NCBI GenBank assembly: GCA_018969585.1
Contig: JAGWYB010000008.1
Location: forward strand, 1-44,943
Direction: 5' to 3'
DNA: 44,943 nucleotides
Source: Actinomycetales bacterium
GTDB lineage: Bacteria > Actinomycetota > Actinomycetes > Nanopelagicales > Nanopelagicaceae
Shown here in pieces: positions 10,454 to 20,292 of this stretch. The first letter of the stretch is position 1. Every line of letters begins with the position of its first letter. The notes beneath the pieces were generated by a model. It saw only the letters and a list, made by a program, of their open reading frames with translations. It made no database searches and was not told the DNA's origin. The translations under genes were made by a program, and so were the position numbers.

Positions 10454-11469
10454 TCAAATTTCCCCGCCGCAAAGTTCCGCTTATATTCCGCTTTAAATTT
10501 CAGAAACTCATCATAATCTGCAGTGAACTTAGTCTGCTTGGGAAGCACTGTCACAAAGTACAACCATGGACCTGATTCAGGATTTAACGCTGCTTCAATT
10601 GCTGCTCTAGTTGGACTTCCGATAGGGCCAGGAGGTAGTCCACGATTCTGAAAAGTGTTATATGGATTTTTCACCTTAGTATCCTGAATCGAAAGCTGAA
10701 TCTCGCCACGCCTGTCGAAGATGTAATGAACTGTCGAGTCAAACTGCAGAGGCATCCCTATTTCTAGCCTGTTGTAAATGACTCGTGCCACCTTGGGAAA
10801 ATCGATGGGGATTCCTTCAGATTCAACAAGAGATGCGATGGTCAACAGTTCATAAGGTTTATATTTCAGGTATTCCCAAGTAAGACCTTGAGTGCTCGCC
10901 TCAAATCGATTAACCATGTCCTGTAACATCGTTTTGGCAGAATCAGTCTTGGATTTTGAATAGAACGCTGGATAGAGAAGTCCCTCAATCTTGCGATTAC
11001 TGAAAGGTTCTTGGACGCGTATTTCCTTGAGAGCAGACTGAATTTCTTTCTCAGAAAAACCGACTGCCTTTAGAGAAGTGATTACTTCTGTCAGTCGCGA
11101 TCCGTCGCGAACCCGTATTAGGTTCAAGATTCGATCAGGATCAAGTAATTGATTTAAAGCCTCGCGGGCCGGGATTTTTGTTTCAATTCGATGTTCACCC
11201 GGAGCAATTCTCGAACTTCGTTCATCCGCTACTGCAACTCGGAAAAACGAAAGCGCTGATGCTACGACTTCTTTTTCGAACAAGAGTTGTCCGACTTGCG
11301 ATCCTGTGGCACCCTCTGGAATCTCAACAATCACCTCTTCTCCTCTCTCATTTCCAGTGAAATCGGCTGCGCTTTTCGGTGAAGGTGCGATCTCGCGGAA
11401 TAGTAGGGTAATTAAGAGAACAAAAATAGCGGCTAAAGCTAGCCTTCTTATTTCAAACTTCGATAACAC
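10450..11469 (-). CDS. mltG: Endolytic murein transglycosylase MltG
   Basis: MltG cleaves nascent peptidoglycan strands at the membrane. The 339-residue protein has one N-terminal transmembrane helix (about 9-25) and an external domain. The catalytic motif ASLVESE (212-218) is present, followed by VIYNRLEIGMPLQFDSTVHY and NTFQNRGLPPGPIGSPT, the conserved YceG features. The start is GTG at 11469, which lies inside ruvX (17-base overlap); AGGAAAG lies about ten bases upstream. The order ruvX-mltG-aroE is common in actinobacteria. Confidence 0.93.
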   Translation of the reverse strand: MLSKFEIRRLALAAIFVLLITLLFREIAPSPKSAADFTGNERGEEVIVEIPEGATGSQVGQLLFEKEVVASALSFFRVAVADERSSRIAPGEHRIETKIPAREALNQLLDPDRILNLIRVRDGSRLTEVITSLKAVGFSEKEIQSALKEIRVQEPFSNRKIEGLLYPAFYSKSKTDSAKTMLQDMVNRFEASTQGLTWEYLKYKPYELLTIASLVESEGIPIDFPKVARVIYNRLEIGMPLQFDSTVHYIFDRRGEIQLSIQDTKVKNPYNTFQNRGLPPGPIGSPTRAAIEAALNPESGPWLYFVTVLPKQTKFTADYDEFLKFKAEYKRNFAAGKFE

Positions 11470-11893
11470 TTCCGAAAATCTTTCCTAATGATTTCTCACC
11501 CGTTAATGCAAAATTCAGGATTTCACAAGCAGCTACCGCATCGATGCCATAACGCTTTATTCTTTCTTGATCGTGACTCGCACTTTTTGAGGTTAACCGC
11601 TCATCGACTAGTGAAATAGGAACTGGGAAGGTTTTTGCAATATGTTGGGCTAATTCTCTTGCCGCAAGTGCGGAATTTCCTTCAGCGCCAGAAAGATGAA
11701 TTGGCAAACCGATATAGATAACTCCAATATTTGATTCCTGAATGATGTTCGACAATTCCATATCAAGTTTAGAACTCTCTATAGTTCGCAGTGGCGTGGC
11801 AATTAGACCTAATTCATCAGAAATTGCTATCCCAATTCGCTCTCCGCCGGGGTCTAGTGCTAATCGCCGGCCTTTTGGGATAGCGCCTTTCAT
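11453..11893 (-). CDS. ruvX: RuvX/YqgF, RNase H-fold resolvase-like nuclease
   Basis: A 146-residue protein with the RNase H-like fold. LALDPGGERIGIAISD gives the first aspartate and VDERLTSKSA the second acidic motif, then GIDAVAACEILNFAL the third. In bacteria members of this family process the 5' end of 16S pre-rRNA or act as putative Holliday-junction resolvases; the sequence does not decide between these. The ATG overlaps the alaS stop by four bases. Its 3' end overlaps mltG by 17 bases. Confidence 0.92.
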   Translation of the reverse strand: MKGAIPKGRRLALDPGGERIGIAISDELGLIATPLRTIESSKLDMELSNIIQESNIGVIYIGLPIHLSGAEGNSALAARELAQHIAKTFPVPISLVDERLTSKSASHDQERIKRYGIDAVAACEILNFALTGEKSLGKIFGSVIEV

Positions 11894-14556
11894 TTACTTA
11901 AGCGATCTGAAATTGCAGCTATCGCTTCATTTAATTTCGATATGTTCGGCCCGCCACCCTGCGCAAAATCGTCTTTTCCGCCGCCGCCGCCGCCAAGTAC
12001 TGTTGATGCGATTTTTACTAATTCGCCGGCCTTAATTCCCATATCGCGGGTTTTTTCATCAATTGTTATCACCAAAACTACTCGTTCACCTTCGAGCGCC
12101 GATAGTGCGATTACGGAATTCTCTTGTTTTCCCTTTTCGTTGATGGCCAAGGTGCGGAGCTCTTCACTTCCTAATTCCGCAGTGAAATGATGGGAAATCA
12201 GATTGAAATTACCAATCTTCTTGGATTTAACGGTGCTCAGTTCTAGAGCACTCTGTTTTGTCCGATGGCTTCGTATTTCCTTCTCTAAATCCTTGATTCG
12301 AATCAAAAGTGAGTTGATTCGGTCTGGCAAATCTTCAGGTCGCGCACCTTTAACAATTTCAGTGAGTGAGTTAACTATCACATGTTCTCGCGCCAAAAAT
12401 TCAAAGGCGTCAACTCCAACTAGGGCCTCTACTCTCCTAACGCCCGCGCCGATCGAAGATTCAGAGATCAATTTAATCAATCCAAGTTGTCCGGATCGCT
12501 TTACATGGGTTCCGCCGCAAAGCTCTTTGGCCCATTCACCGACACTAACCACGCGGACTCGTTCACCATACTTCTCCCCAAAGAGCGCCATCGCTCCGAT
12601 TTCGCGAGCTTGCGCCTGTGTCATCTCAACAGCAGATACTTCAAGATCCTCTTCCAAAAGATGATTTACTTTCGATTCGACATCTTCAAGAACTGATTTT
12701 GGAACTGCTCCAGTTGCTGGGAAATCAAACCTAAAGCGACCGGGAGCATTTTCAGAACCAGCTTGTGTTGCAGTTTCACCCAAAATTTCGCGGAATGCTT
12801 TGTGGACCATATGGGTTGCGGTATGAGCCCTCGATATTCCGATTCTTCTTGCATTATCTATGGCAGCAAGAACTGTTTCTCCTTGAATTAACTCTCCTTC
12901 GCGCACCACACCTCGATGAACAAATAAACCAGGTATCGGGGATTGCACATCTTCGATTTCAATTACCGCACCTTTGGATCCAGTAATCAAACCGTGATCT
13001 GAGAGTTGTCCACCGCCTTCAGCATAGAAAGGCGTTCTATCAAGAATTATCTCTACTTCATCACCAGACTTTACTGACTTGGTATTTTTGCCAGAATTAA
13101 GAATGCCAACGACAGTGCTCTCGGTGCTTTGATGTTCATATCCCACAAATTCCAGACGCTTGGCGCTATCTGCAATTAGACGATATTCCCCGAGGTCGGC
13201 GTGTCCCGTCTTCTTAATTTTTGCATCACTTTTCGCGCGCTCTTTCTGTTGTTTCATAAGTCTTTCGAATCCCAATCGATCAATTTCAAGGCCTTGTTCC
13301 GCTGCCATCTCGAGGGTTAAGTCAATTGGGAATCCATAGGTATCATGCAATTTGAACGCGTCTTCTCCAGTAAAGATTCGCTCCTTTTTACTCTTGGCCT
13401 TCTCTACTGCAGTATCGAAAATTTGAGTTCCACTTTTGAGAGTGGAGAGAAAAATATCTTCCTCTGCTTGTGAGGTCTTTGTTATTCTTTCGCGCTCTTC
13501 CGATAGCTCTGGATATTGTGGAGACATAGCCTCGATTGATGCGGAAATTAGTTCAACTAAATTCTTATCCGGGGCTCCAAGCAATCGCATATTTCTAATC
13601 GTTCGTCTCATCATGCGACGAAGCACATACCCTCTTCCCTCGTTACCTGGAGTAACTCCATCGCCAATTAACATAGTCGCCGTTCGAGCATGGTCAGCAA
13701 CTACTCGTAAAGAAATATCTTTTTCAGGGGACTTGCCATATTTAATGCCGGATATCTCAGATGCTTTTCGCAGGATAATTGCAGTCGTGTCTATTTCATA
13801 AATATTGTCCACGCCTTGGAGAAGTGCAGCAGTGCGCTCTAGGCCCATACCTGTATCTATATTCTTTGCAGGAAGTTCGCCCAGAATCGGAAAATCTTCC
13901 TTTCCAGCTCCAGGTCCCCGCAGATTCTGCATGAAGACCAAATTCCAAATTTCTAAATATCGATCCTCGTCTGCAACTGGTCCACCTTCGCGTCCATATT
14001 CTGGACCCCTATCGAAGTAAATTTCCGAACAAGGCCCGCACGGTCCCGGAACGCCCATGGACCAGAAATTATCGGACATGCCTCTTCTCTGAATTTTCTC
14101 TTTTGGTACGCCAATCTTTTTCTCCCAGATATTTGCTGCTTCATCGTCATCATGAAAAACCGTGACCCATAGACGTTTTTCGTCAAAACCAAAACCGCCA
14201 TCGCGTTGAGATTTAGTAAGTAGCTCCCAAGCCAGTTCAATAGCACCCTCTTTGAAATAATCACCAAAGGAGAAGTTTCCACACATCTGAAAGAACGACG
14301 CGTGTCTAGTTGTTTTTCCGACCTCATCAATATCAAGGGTTCGCACGCATTTCTGAATGGACGTCGCTCTTTTATACGGCGGCGTTACTTCGCCGAGAAA
14401 ATATGGCTTAAACGGAACCATCCCGGCGTTAACAAGTAGTAGGTTCGGATCATTCAAAATCAAAGAGGCAGATGGAACTACGACATGATTAAGTTTCGCT
14501 GAATTTCCATCTTTGAAGTAATTCAACCATCTATTTCGGATTTCAATGGACTGCAC
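11890..14556 (-). CDS. alaS: Alanyl-tRNA synthetase
   Basis: This class II synthetase charges tRNA-Ala and clears mischarged serine. It has 888 residues, a normal length. The catalytic core has FQMCGNFSFGDYFKEGAI and GPCGPCSEIYFDRGP. The editing domain has the zinc site AHTATHMVH plus CGGTHV. A short coiled coil and the C-Ala domain follow, with a glycine-rich GGGGGGKDDFAQGGG near the end. The start codon is GTG at 14556 (MQSIEIRNRW); no ATG lies nearby. A small inverted repeat covers the probable ribosome binding site just upstream. The upstream neighbour, a DUF948 gene, ends five bases before. Confidence 0.97.
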   Translation of the reverse strand: MQSIEIRNRWLNYFKDGNSAKLNHVVVPSASLILNDPNLLLVNAGMVPFKPYFLGEVTPPYKRATSIQKCVRTLDIDEVGKTTRHASFFQMCGNFSFGDYFKEGAIELAWELLTKSQRDGGFGFDEKRLWVTVFHDDDEAANIWEKKIGVPKEKIQRRGMSDNFWSMGVPGPCGPCSEIYFDRGPEYGREGGPVADEDRYLEIWNLVFMQNLRGPGAGKEDFPILGELPAKNIDTGMGLERTAALLQGVDNIYEIDTTAIILRKASEISGIKYGKSPEKDISLRVVADHARTATMLIGDGVTPGNEGRGYVLRRMMRRTIRNMRLLGAPDKNLVELISASIEAMSPQYPELSEERERITKTSQAEEDIFLSTLKSGTQIFDTAVEKAKSKKERIFTGEDAFKLHDTYGFPIDLTLEMAAEQGLEIDRLGFERLMKQQKERAKSDAKIKKTGHADLGEYRLIADSAKRLEFVGYEHQSTESTVVGILNSGKNTKSVKSGDEVEIILDRTPFYAEGGGQLSDHGLITGSKGAVIEIEDVQSPIPGLFVHRGVVREGELIQGETVLAAIDNARRIGISRAHTATHMVHKAFREILGETATQAGSENAPGRFRFDFPATGAVPKSVLEDVESKVNHLLEEDLEVSAVEMTQAQAREIGAMALFGEKYGERVRVVSVGEWAKELCGGTHVKRSGQLGLIKLISESSIGAGVRRVEALVGVDAFEFLAREHVIVNSLTEIVKGARPEDLPDRINSLLIRIKDLEKEIRSHRTKQSALELSTVKSKKIGNFNLISHHFTAELGSEELRTLAINEKGKQENSVIALSALEGERVVLVITIDEKTRDMGIKAGELVKIASTVLGGGGGGKDDFAQGGGPNISKLNEAIAAISDRLSK

Positions 14557-14571
14557 GGAGTTTAAAACTCC
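14557..14571 (-). repeat. Inverted repeat over the alaS ribosome binding site
   Basis: GGAGTTT-A-AAACTCC is a perfect seven-base inverted repeat directly before the alaS GTG and across the stop of the DUF948 gene. In RNA it can form a five-pair stem with a five-base loop that ties up the only purine-rich ribosome binding site. It could lower translation of alaS, or be an operator; chance cannot be excluded for so short a repeat. Confidence 0.5.
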
Positions 14572-14963
14572 TCATCATCAACAAAGCGTGACTCTTCACT
14601 CTTGCTGCGACGCTTTTTCTTCTTACCCTTCTTCCGGAGTTGCGCTGCAGTCAGAACTGCTCCCGCGGCTTTCATCGCCACCTGATTCTTATCAAGAAAA
14701 GTTGTAGCCGATTCCGCGACCTTTGTGCTTAGTTCATCAATAGTGCGAGTTACCTTATTTATGCTCTGCAACGGGCCATTTACTAATTCCACTGTAGTTG
14801 TTACTTCGGAGAGCAGCGGTGTGGTTTCTTCCTTAATTTCTCGTACAGCCGCTCCAACTTCATCAATAGCTCGTCCGATTCGTATCACGGCATACGAAAT
14901 AGCTAATGCGATACATAGTAAAGCTGAAGCTGCAATTATTGCTGCTATTCCACCGGCGCTCAT
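14562..14963 (-). CDS. DUF948 membrane-anchored protein
   Basis: A 133-residue protein with one N-terminal transmembrane helix (about 5-27), then a heptad-like helix with REIKEETTPLLSEVTTTVEL and VNGPLQSINKVTRTIDELS segments, and a strongly basic tail KKGKKKKRRSK ending in acidic DDEEF. This fits DUF948, a short family of unknown function found upstream of alaS in many actinobacteria. It probably sits in the inner membrane with the helix and tail in the cytoplasm, though orientation is inferred from the basic tail only. It is nine bases after the FtsH-like gene. Confidence 0.8.
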   Translation of the reverse strand: MSAGGIAAIIAASALLCIALAISYAVIRIGRAIDEVGAAVREIKEETTPLLSEVTTTVELVNGPLQSINKVTRTIDELSTKVAESATTFLDKNQVAMKAAGAVLTAAQLRKKGKKKKRRSKSEESRFVDDEEF

Positions 14964-14972
14964 ACGGATACT

Positions 14973-17264
14973 TTATCCAAAGACCGGCAGTGGAAGATCA
15001 GGCTTACGGTGTTCCTTATGAGCTTGAAGTGCAGATTTGTGGTACTCCTCAAGTTGAGCCAAGTTCGTTGGGTCGAAATAAGCCTCGCCATTAACGACAT
15101 CACCCTTTCGGCCTTCAATCACAGCATGCACATCGTTGCCGGATAAGGTTTTGTGAGTCTCTAGCGCGTGAGCCACAGCGAGAACATGTTTTCGATTCTC
15201 TCTCAAGAGCGTCTCGGATCGAGCCAGAAGCGCGCCCAAGTTATCTTCGATTCGATCTGAGAGCGCCCGTCGCATCTCTTCCTTCGGATCGCGACCTTTA
15301 CCGCCTCCTGGTGCTCCCAATTCCATTCGTCGACTTGAAGCATATGAAGAAACTGTTGAGCCCATGCCCCAGTAACCTTCCATCAATCCCGCAATCGTGG
15401 TCGCTGATTCGAGATCGCCCGAGACTCCGGAAGAGTTATCGCCATCGAAAAACATCCGCTCTCCGGCAAGTGATGCCAGAGATACCAAGATGTCTGATTC
15501 ATATTCGCTCTTCCAATGCGTGAATTGATCATCAGGAGGAATTGAGGCCACCATACCTAAATACTCTGCACCCTTTTCAATTGTGGCGATATCAATCTCG
15601 AGATGTTTACGGGTCTGATAGGCCATAACAGCGTGACAAGCTTCATGGATTGCAGTGGCGTGTCTTTCGCGTTCTATGTATTCAACATCTTCTGACGGGC
15701 CTAATTGCTTTAATTGTTTTGCTTTCAATACATCGCTCCAAGTCACGCTAGTCCTGGAGTTTCTTATTGCCATGATTAATGATTCGTTTACTAAATCTTT
15801 TATTGTGGCACCTGTTGCGTAAGGCGTGATGATTGCAAGTTTCTCCATATCCTCTGCGGTTAAATTGTGAGAGATCTTGTCGAAGTAGCCCTGATAGGTA
15901 CGAATTCGCCCGGCTTTGCTTGGATAGCCGACACGATACATACGGTCGATACGTCCCGGGCGAAGTAACGCTTCATCGAGCGATTCCGGCATATTGGTAG
16001 CCATCACAACCAAGATGCGGTACTTAGGCGGATTTTTAGGTCGCATTCCCAATGTTCGACGGACAACTCGATTGAAAAAACCTCGTGGCTTCTTTAGCCC
16101 TGAGAGCTCTGTCAAAAGTGCTTGCAAGGTTCCCATGCCAGCGCCACCGCCTCCGCCAGCTCCCATGACGAATCGATTAATTAAACTTGCTGGTTGTGAA
16201 ATTTCAGTTGCTGCAGATTCAGTTTTAGTAAGTTGATTTTTCCAAATAATTCCGAGGGATTCACTTGAAACGTAATTAGAACCTCTGCATCCTTGTGCAT
16301 AGGCTCCTGGCCCTCTATTGGTCATTATCCCGCGATTACCAAGAGCGTCAGCTTCATCGAAGAAAACCACTACCCCGCCATAACGCAGAGCTAGTTTGCG
16401 CAGTTTTCTAAAGAGCATTTTTACTTTCAAAATGCCAATGCCAAAGAACATATTGTTGAATGCACCTGGATCGACAAATACGAAGGGTCTTCCAGTTTCT
16501 CCAGCCATCGATTCCGCCATCAAAGTTTTACCAGTGCCTGGTGGCCCCCAGAGCAAAATTCCACCGGGAACATAGCCACCTAACTTTTCGATACTCTCTG
16601 GATTCTCAAGGAAAACTAAATTTTCCTTGATTCGAGCGAGAACATGATCTTGACCCCAGACATCGCTAAAGCGAGTTTTAATATCGTCTGGGAAATAGGT
16701 ATCAATTCCGCCTCGGCTTAGGAACCAGAAAATTGCAACAAATTGAATAATTACAAATACGACTGCGAAAGCTAGCTGAGCAATTACCGGAAGTGCGCTC
16801 CAAAGAGCTTTCGGTGCAAAAAAGAGAGCTCTTACTGGCGTTTCCTTATAAATCGCTCCTAAGACTATTGATAGAAGCGTTACGAAAATTATCCATTTAA
16901 TTACTCTAGATAACCTAAATCTCGTCCAATCGCTCAATCGGTGGAGCTGACGATCTACAAATCCAAAGTATCTCTGCCAAAATCCGTGGTACGGCGAAGC
17001 CAATTCAGCGATGAGAAAATGTGTCTGTCGTATCAGTTCAATAGCAACTAACGGGAAAATCCACCATCTCTGAGTTGCGCTAGCCTCGGTCGCCGCTAGA
17101 AAACCAAGTCCATCCTCGCCCGCCATATCGGCCCAAACGAGAACAAAAAATACAATTGCAAAAAAGAGCAAAAACTTGGCTCGATCGTAGAACGAGATAT
17201 GGATTCGAGTTTTCCGATCTGAATCTCTTGGGCGTGAAGGTGCCGCAATATTTGATTCGCTCAT
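14973..17264 (-). CDS. Divergent FtsH-like membrane AAA+ zinc metalloprotease
   Basis: A 763-residue protein. Three or four hydrophobic segments (about 30-48, 66-84, 122-140, 158-183) precede an AAA+ domain. Walker A is GPPGTGKT (240-247), the pore loop FFGIGI replaces the FVGVGA of FtsH, Walker B is VVFFDEADALG, and the arginine finger region is ATNMPESLDEALLRPGRIDR. The M41 peptidase part has HEACH (540-544) and the third zinc ligand in SGDLESAT, so it should be active. A glycine-rich insert of about 70 residues (about 310-378) splits the AAA domain between Walker B and the next helix, which standard FtsH lacks. Start: ATG at 17264 overlapping the aspS stop; a GTG one codon upstream is possible. 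Confidence 0.85.
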   Translation of the reverse strand: MSESNIAAPSRPRDSDRKTRIHISFYDRAKFLLFFAIVFFVLVWADMAGEDGLGFLAATEASATQRWWIFPLVAIELIRQTHFLIAELASPYHGFWQRYFGFVDRQLHRLSDWTRFRLSRVIKWIIFVTLLSIVLGAIYKETPVRALFFAPKALWSALPVIAQLAFAVVFVIIQFVAIFWFLSRGGIDTYFPDDIKTRFSDVWGQDHVLARIKENLVFLENPESIEKLGGYVPGGILLWGPPGTGKTLMAESMAGETGRPFVFVDPGAFNNMFFGIGILKVKMLFRKLRKLALRYGGVVVFFDEADALGNRGIMTNRGPGAYAQGCRGSNYVSSESLGIIWKNQLTKTESAATEISQPASLINRFVMGAGGGGGAGMGTLQALLTELSGLKKPRGFFNRVVRRTLGMRPKNPPKYRILVVMATNMPESLDEALLRPGRIDRMYRVGYPSKAGRIRTYQGYFDKISHNLTAEDMEKLAIITPYATGATIKDLVNESLIMAIRNSRTSVTWSDVLKAKQLKQLGPSEDVEYIERERHATAIHEACHAVMAYQTRKHLEIDIATIEKGAEYLGMVASIPPDDQFTHWKSEYESDILVSLASLAGERMFFDGDNSSGVSGDLESATTIAGLMEGYWGMGSTVSSYASSRRMELGAPGGGKGRDPKEEMRRALSDRIEDNLGALLARSETLLRENRKHVLAVAHALETHKTLSGNDVHAVIEGRKGDVVNGEAYFDPTNLAQLEEYHKSALQAHKEHRKPDLPLPVFG

Positions 17265-19006
17265 CACTTCACTTTTTCTGGCTTAAAGTCGACGCCACTC
17301 TCGCGACGTTGAGCGTCAGTGATAACTGTAGGAGCTCCAGTTAATGGATCTCCGCCACTTGCAGTTTTTGGAAAGGCAATCACTTCTCTAATCGAATCAG
17401 CCCCGGCTAAAAGTGCGCAGAGTCGATCGAGGCCAAGTGCTATGCCACCGTGCGGTGGTGGACCATAATTGAAAGCCTCTAGGAGAAAGCCGAATTTACT
17501 TTCTGCCTCGGCTTCGGATAATCCGATTACTTTGAAGACTCTGCTCTGAATTTCGGATTTATGAATTCGAATTGAGCCGCCGCCGATCTCGCTTCCGTTT
17601 AAAACAATGTCATAGGCGTATGCCAATGCGCTCTCTGGGTCAGAATCGAAACTTTTTTCAAACTCTGGTTTTGGTCCAGTAAATGGATGGTGCACAGCAG
17701 TCCAACCGCCACCGTCCAATTTCTCAAACATAGGAGCGTCAACTACCCAGAGAAATTTCCATTCTCCATCTTTAATGAGATTTTTCTTTACGCCAACCTC
17801 AAGTCGTACCGCACCTAGAAGGTTTTGGGATTGAGCTTCTTCACCTGCGGCAAAGAAAATGGCATCTCCAGGTTTCGCCCCAACTTCTGCTGCAATATTC
17901 GCACTCTCTTTTTCCGAGAGATTTTTAGCTACTGGCCCACCAAGTTGACCATCTAATTGCACGAGAATGTAGGCCAATCCTTTGGCACCGCGGGCTTTGG
18001 CCCAATCTTGCCAAGCGTCAAGCTCACGCCTCGGGGAATCCGCCCCGCCCGGCATCACAACTGCTCCGACATACGGCGCTTGAAACACTCGGAAATTAGT
18101 TTCTTTAAAGAAGTTTGTAACGTCGACCAACTCCAAACCAAATCTCAAATCTGGTTTATCTGAGCCAAATCTTCGCATCGCTTCCCGATATGTCATTCTC
18201 TGAATAGGAAGTGAGATTTCATGGTTTATTGTTTCTTTAAAAACTCTATGTAGAACTCTCTCGGCGACATTGATTACATCTTCTTGATCAACAAATGACA
18301 TCTCAATATCTAATTGAGTAAATTCTGGTTGGCGATCTGCTCTGAAATCCTCATCTCGAAAACATCGTGCAATTTGGTAGTAACGTTCCATGCCCGCAAC
18401 CATTAGTAGTTGTTTAAATAGTTGGGGCGACTGAGGCAAGGCATACCAGGATCCGGGCTGTAGCCGTACCGGAACTAAGAAATCTCGCGCACCTTCCGGA
18501 GTAGATCTAGTCAAATAGGGCGTTTCAATTTCGAGAAAATCCTCTTCGCTCATTACCTCTCGGATAATTTTCGTGGTTTTTGAACGTAATCGAAGTGCGC
18601 GAGCAGGTTCCTCTCGTCTTAAATCAAGGTAGCGATATTTCAGTCTGACTTCCTCGCTTACATTTACTCGCTCTCCAGAATCAACCGGAAAAGGCAATGC
18701 AGCTGCCTCACTAAGGACTTCCAGATGGTCAATTGGGATCTCGATTTCACCGGTTGGTGAATTTGGATTTTCATTTCCAGTGGGCCGCTTAGTTACTGTT
18801 CCGGTAACAAGGACGCACCACTCAGCACGTAGCTCTCCCGCGATAGATTCATCCGAGATAACTATCTGCACTGTGCCGGTTGCATCCCGTAAATCAATAA
18901 AAGCCACACCGCCATGATCGCGTCGTCTGGAAACCCATCCCGCTAGCGTCACTTTCCGTCCGATATCGCTCGAACGGAGAGTTCCAGCATTACTAGTTCT
19001 AAGCAA
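17264..19006 (-). CDS. aspS: Aspartyl-tRNA synthetase, bacterial type
   Basis: This class IIb synthetase charges tRNA-Asp. The 580-residue protein has the N-terminal OB anticodon domain ([19 protein letters not shown]), motif 1-2 with [11 protein letters not shown] and [19 protein letters not shown], a bacterial GAD insert (about 300-410) and the motif 3 region [13 protein letters not shown]. The start is an unusual TTG at 19006 (MLRTSNAG), supported by GAAGGG eight bases upstream and by the position of the first conserved residues. Whether it also charges tRNA-Asn cannot be told here, since no gatCAB genes are in the window. Confidence 0.96.
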   Translation of the reverse strand: MLRTSNAGTLRSSDIGRKVTLAGWVSRRRDHGGVAFIDLRDATGTVQIVISDESIAGELRAEWCVLVTGTVTKRPTGNENPNSPTGEIEIPIDHLEVLSEAAALPFPVDSGERVNVSEEVRLKYRYLDLRREEPARALRLRSKTTKIIREVMSEEDFLEIETPYLTRSTPEGARDFLVPVRLQPGSWYALPQSPQLFKQLLMVAGMERYYQIARCFRDEDFRADRQPEFTQLDIEMSFVDQEDVINVAERVLHRVFKETINHEISLPIQRMTYREAMRRFGSDKPDLRFGLELVDVTNFFKETNFRVFQAPYVGAVVMPGGADSPRRELDAWQDWAKARGAKGLAYILVQLDGQLGGPVAKNLSEKESANIAAEVGAKPGDAIFFAAGEEAQSQNLLGAVRLEVGVKKNLIKDGEWKFLWVVDAPMFEKLDGGGWTAVHHPFTGPKPEFEKSFDSDPESALAYAYDIVLNGSEIGGGSIRIHKSEIQSRVFKVIGLSEAEAESKFGFLLEAFNYGPPPHGGIALGLDRLCALLAGADSIREVIAFPKTASGGDPLTGAPTVITDAQRRESGVDFKPEKVK

Positions 19007-19038
19007 AGATCTCGCCCTTCATGGTTGGCTTCAGAGTT

Positions 19039-20292
19039 TCAAAGAATCGCTCGAAGCTCATCGACTAAGGAGGTAAGGCTAACTGAGAACTCCTCGCCGT
19101 CGGACATTCTCTTAAGTCGACCCGACCCAGACGAGAGTTCGTCGTCGCCCAGAACCAAGACAAAGTGCGTTGCCATTTTATCTGCGGCTTTCATGCTTCC
19201 CTTCAGGCCCCGATTACCAAAAGCAACGTCAGCCACAAAACCACCGCGTCGACAATTGACTGCCATCTCCAGAGCCAAATTCTTTGCGGTATCTGAGATT
19301 GGGATGATGTAAATATCAACGTACTGTCGATCCTTCAATTCGATACCTTCGCTCTCCATCGCAAGCAGAGTGCGATCAATACCTAACCCAAAGCCGATAC
19401 CAGAGAGAGCTTGTCCACCCAAGGTCTCCATAAGTCCGTCGTAACGTCCTCCTCCGCAAATCGTGGCCTGGGCTCCAAGACGATTGTGTACAAATTCAAA
19501 AGTCGTTCCGGTGTAATAATCCAATCCTCGAACTAGCCGTTCATTCACAAGGTATGGAATCTGAAGTTTATCTAAATTACTCTTTACTTGTTCGAATTTT
19601 ATTTTGCTTTCCGAGGAGAGAAATTGCGAAAGTAAGGGAGCATTCTTAATTTTCTCCTGAACTTCGCCTCGTTTATCATCAAATATACGTAAAGGATTTT
19701 TCTCGGCACGATCAATCGTCTCCTGGTCAAAATTGGCTTTTCTTATGAAAGATAAAAGATCTTCTCTATGTATATTTCTAGATTCTTTATCGCCCAGCGA
19801 ATTAATCTGAATCTGATAATCAGTCAAACCAAGCTTCTGAAACGCCAGGTGGGCCACGCTAATAACCTCTGCATCAAGAGCTGGATCATCAACCCCAACA
19901 GCTTCAATCCCAAATTGGAAAAACTGTCGATATCTACCTGCTTGTGGTCGTTCTGCCCTAAAAAAAGGACCACTGTAAAAAACTTTAACTGGTAACTGTC
20001 CTCTATCAAGACCATTTTCAATAATTGATCGAATTACGCCGGCTGTGCCTTCTGGTCTAAGCGTTATAGATCTTCCACCACGATCTTCAAATGTGTACAT
20101 CTCTTTAGTGACAACATCCGTAGTTTCACCTACGCCACGAGCAAAGAGTTCAGTATCCTCAAAGATCGGAGTTTCAATAAAGCGATAGTTTGCAGCAAGA
20201 GCCGATTCTTCCAACTTCCAAATAACATGTTCGAACCAACTGGACCTGGGAGGAAAATATTCAGACACTCCCTTGGGCGCTTGATATTTCAT
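19039..20292 (-). CDS. hisS: Histidyl-tRNA synthetase
   Basis: This class II synthetase charges tRNA-His. The 417-residue protein starts MKYQAPKGVSEYFP, and has motif 2 (TLRPEGTAGVIRS and FFRAERPQAGRYRQF), the histidine-specific LVRGLDYYTGTTFEF and GGGRYDGLMETLGG, followed by GIGFGLGIDRTL (motif 3) and an anticodon-binding domain. The ATG at 20292 overlaps the stop of the metallo-hydrolase by four bases. A 32-base gap leads to aspS. The order hydrolase-hisS-aspS is typical of actinobacteria. Confidence 0.96.
   Translation of the reverse strand: MKYQAPKGVSEYFPPRSSWFEHVIWKLEESALAANYRFIETPIFEDTELFARGVGETTDVVTKEMYTFEDRGGRSITLRPEGTAGVIRSIIENGLDRGQLPVKVFYSGPFFRAERPQAGRYRQFFQFGIEAVGVDDPALDAEVISVAHLAFQKLGLTDYQIQINSLGDKESRNIHREDLLSFIRKANFDQETIDRAEKNPLRIFDDKRGEVQEKIKNAPLLSQFLSSESKIKFEQVKSNLDKLQIPYLVNERLVRGLDYYTGTTFEFVHNRLGAQATICGGGRYDGLMETLGGQALSGIGFGLGIDRTLLAMESEGIELKDRQYVDIYIIPISDTAKNLALEMAVNCRRGGFVADVAFGNRGLKGSMKAADKMATHFVLVLGDDELSSGSGRLKRMSDGEEFSVSLTSLVDELRAIL

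Noticed and set aside
12203-12664. Long plus-strand open frame opposite alaS (153 codons)
   Set aside because: It is antisense to the conserved editing region of alaS, has no recognisable domain and no ribosome binding site; it is a shadow of the real gene.
17265-17267. GTG start one codon before the FtsH-like ATG
   Set aside because: Both are possible and differ by one residue; ATG preferred as the stronger codon. The same choice was made for the HIT, DUF3048 and pdxS genes.
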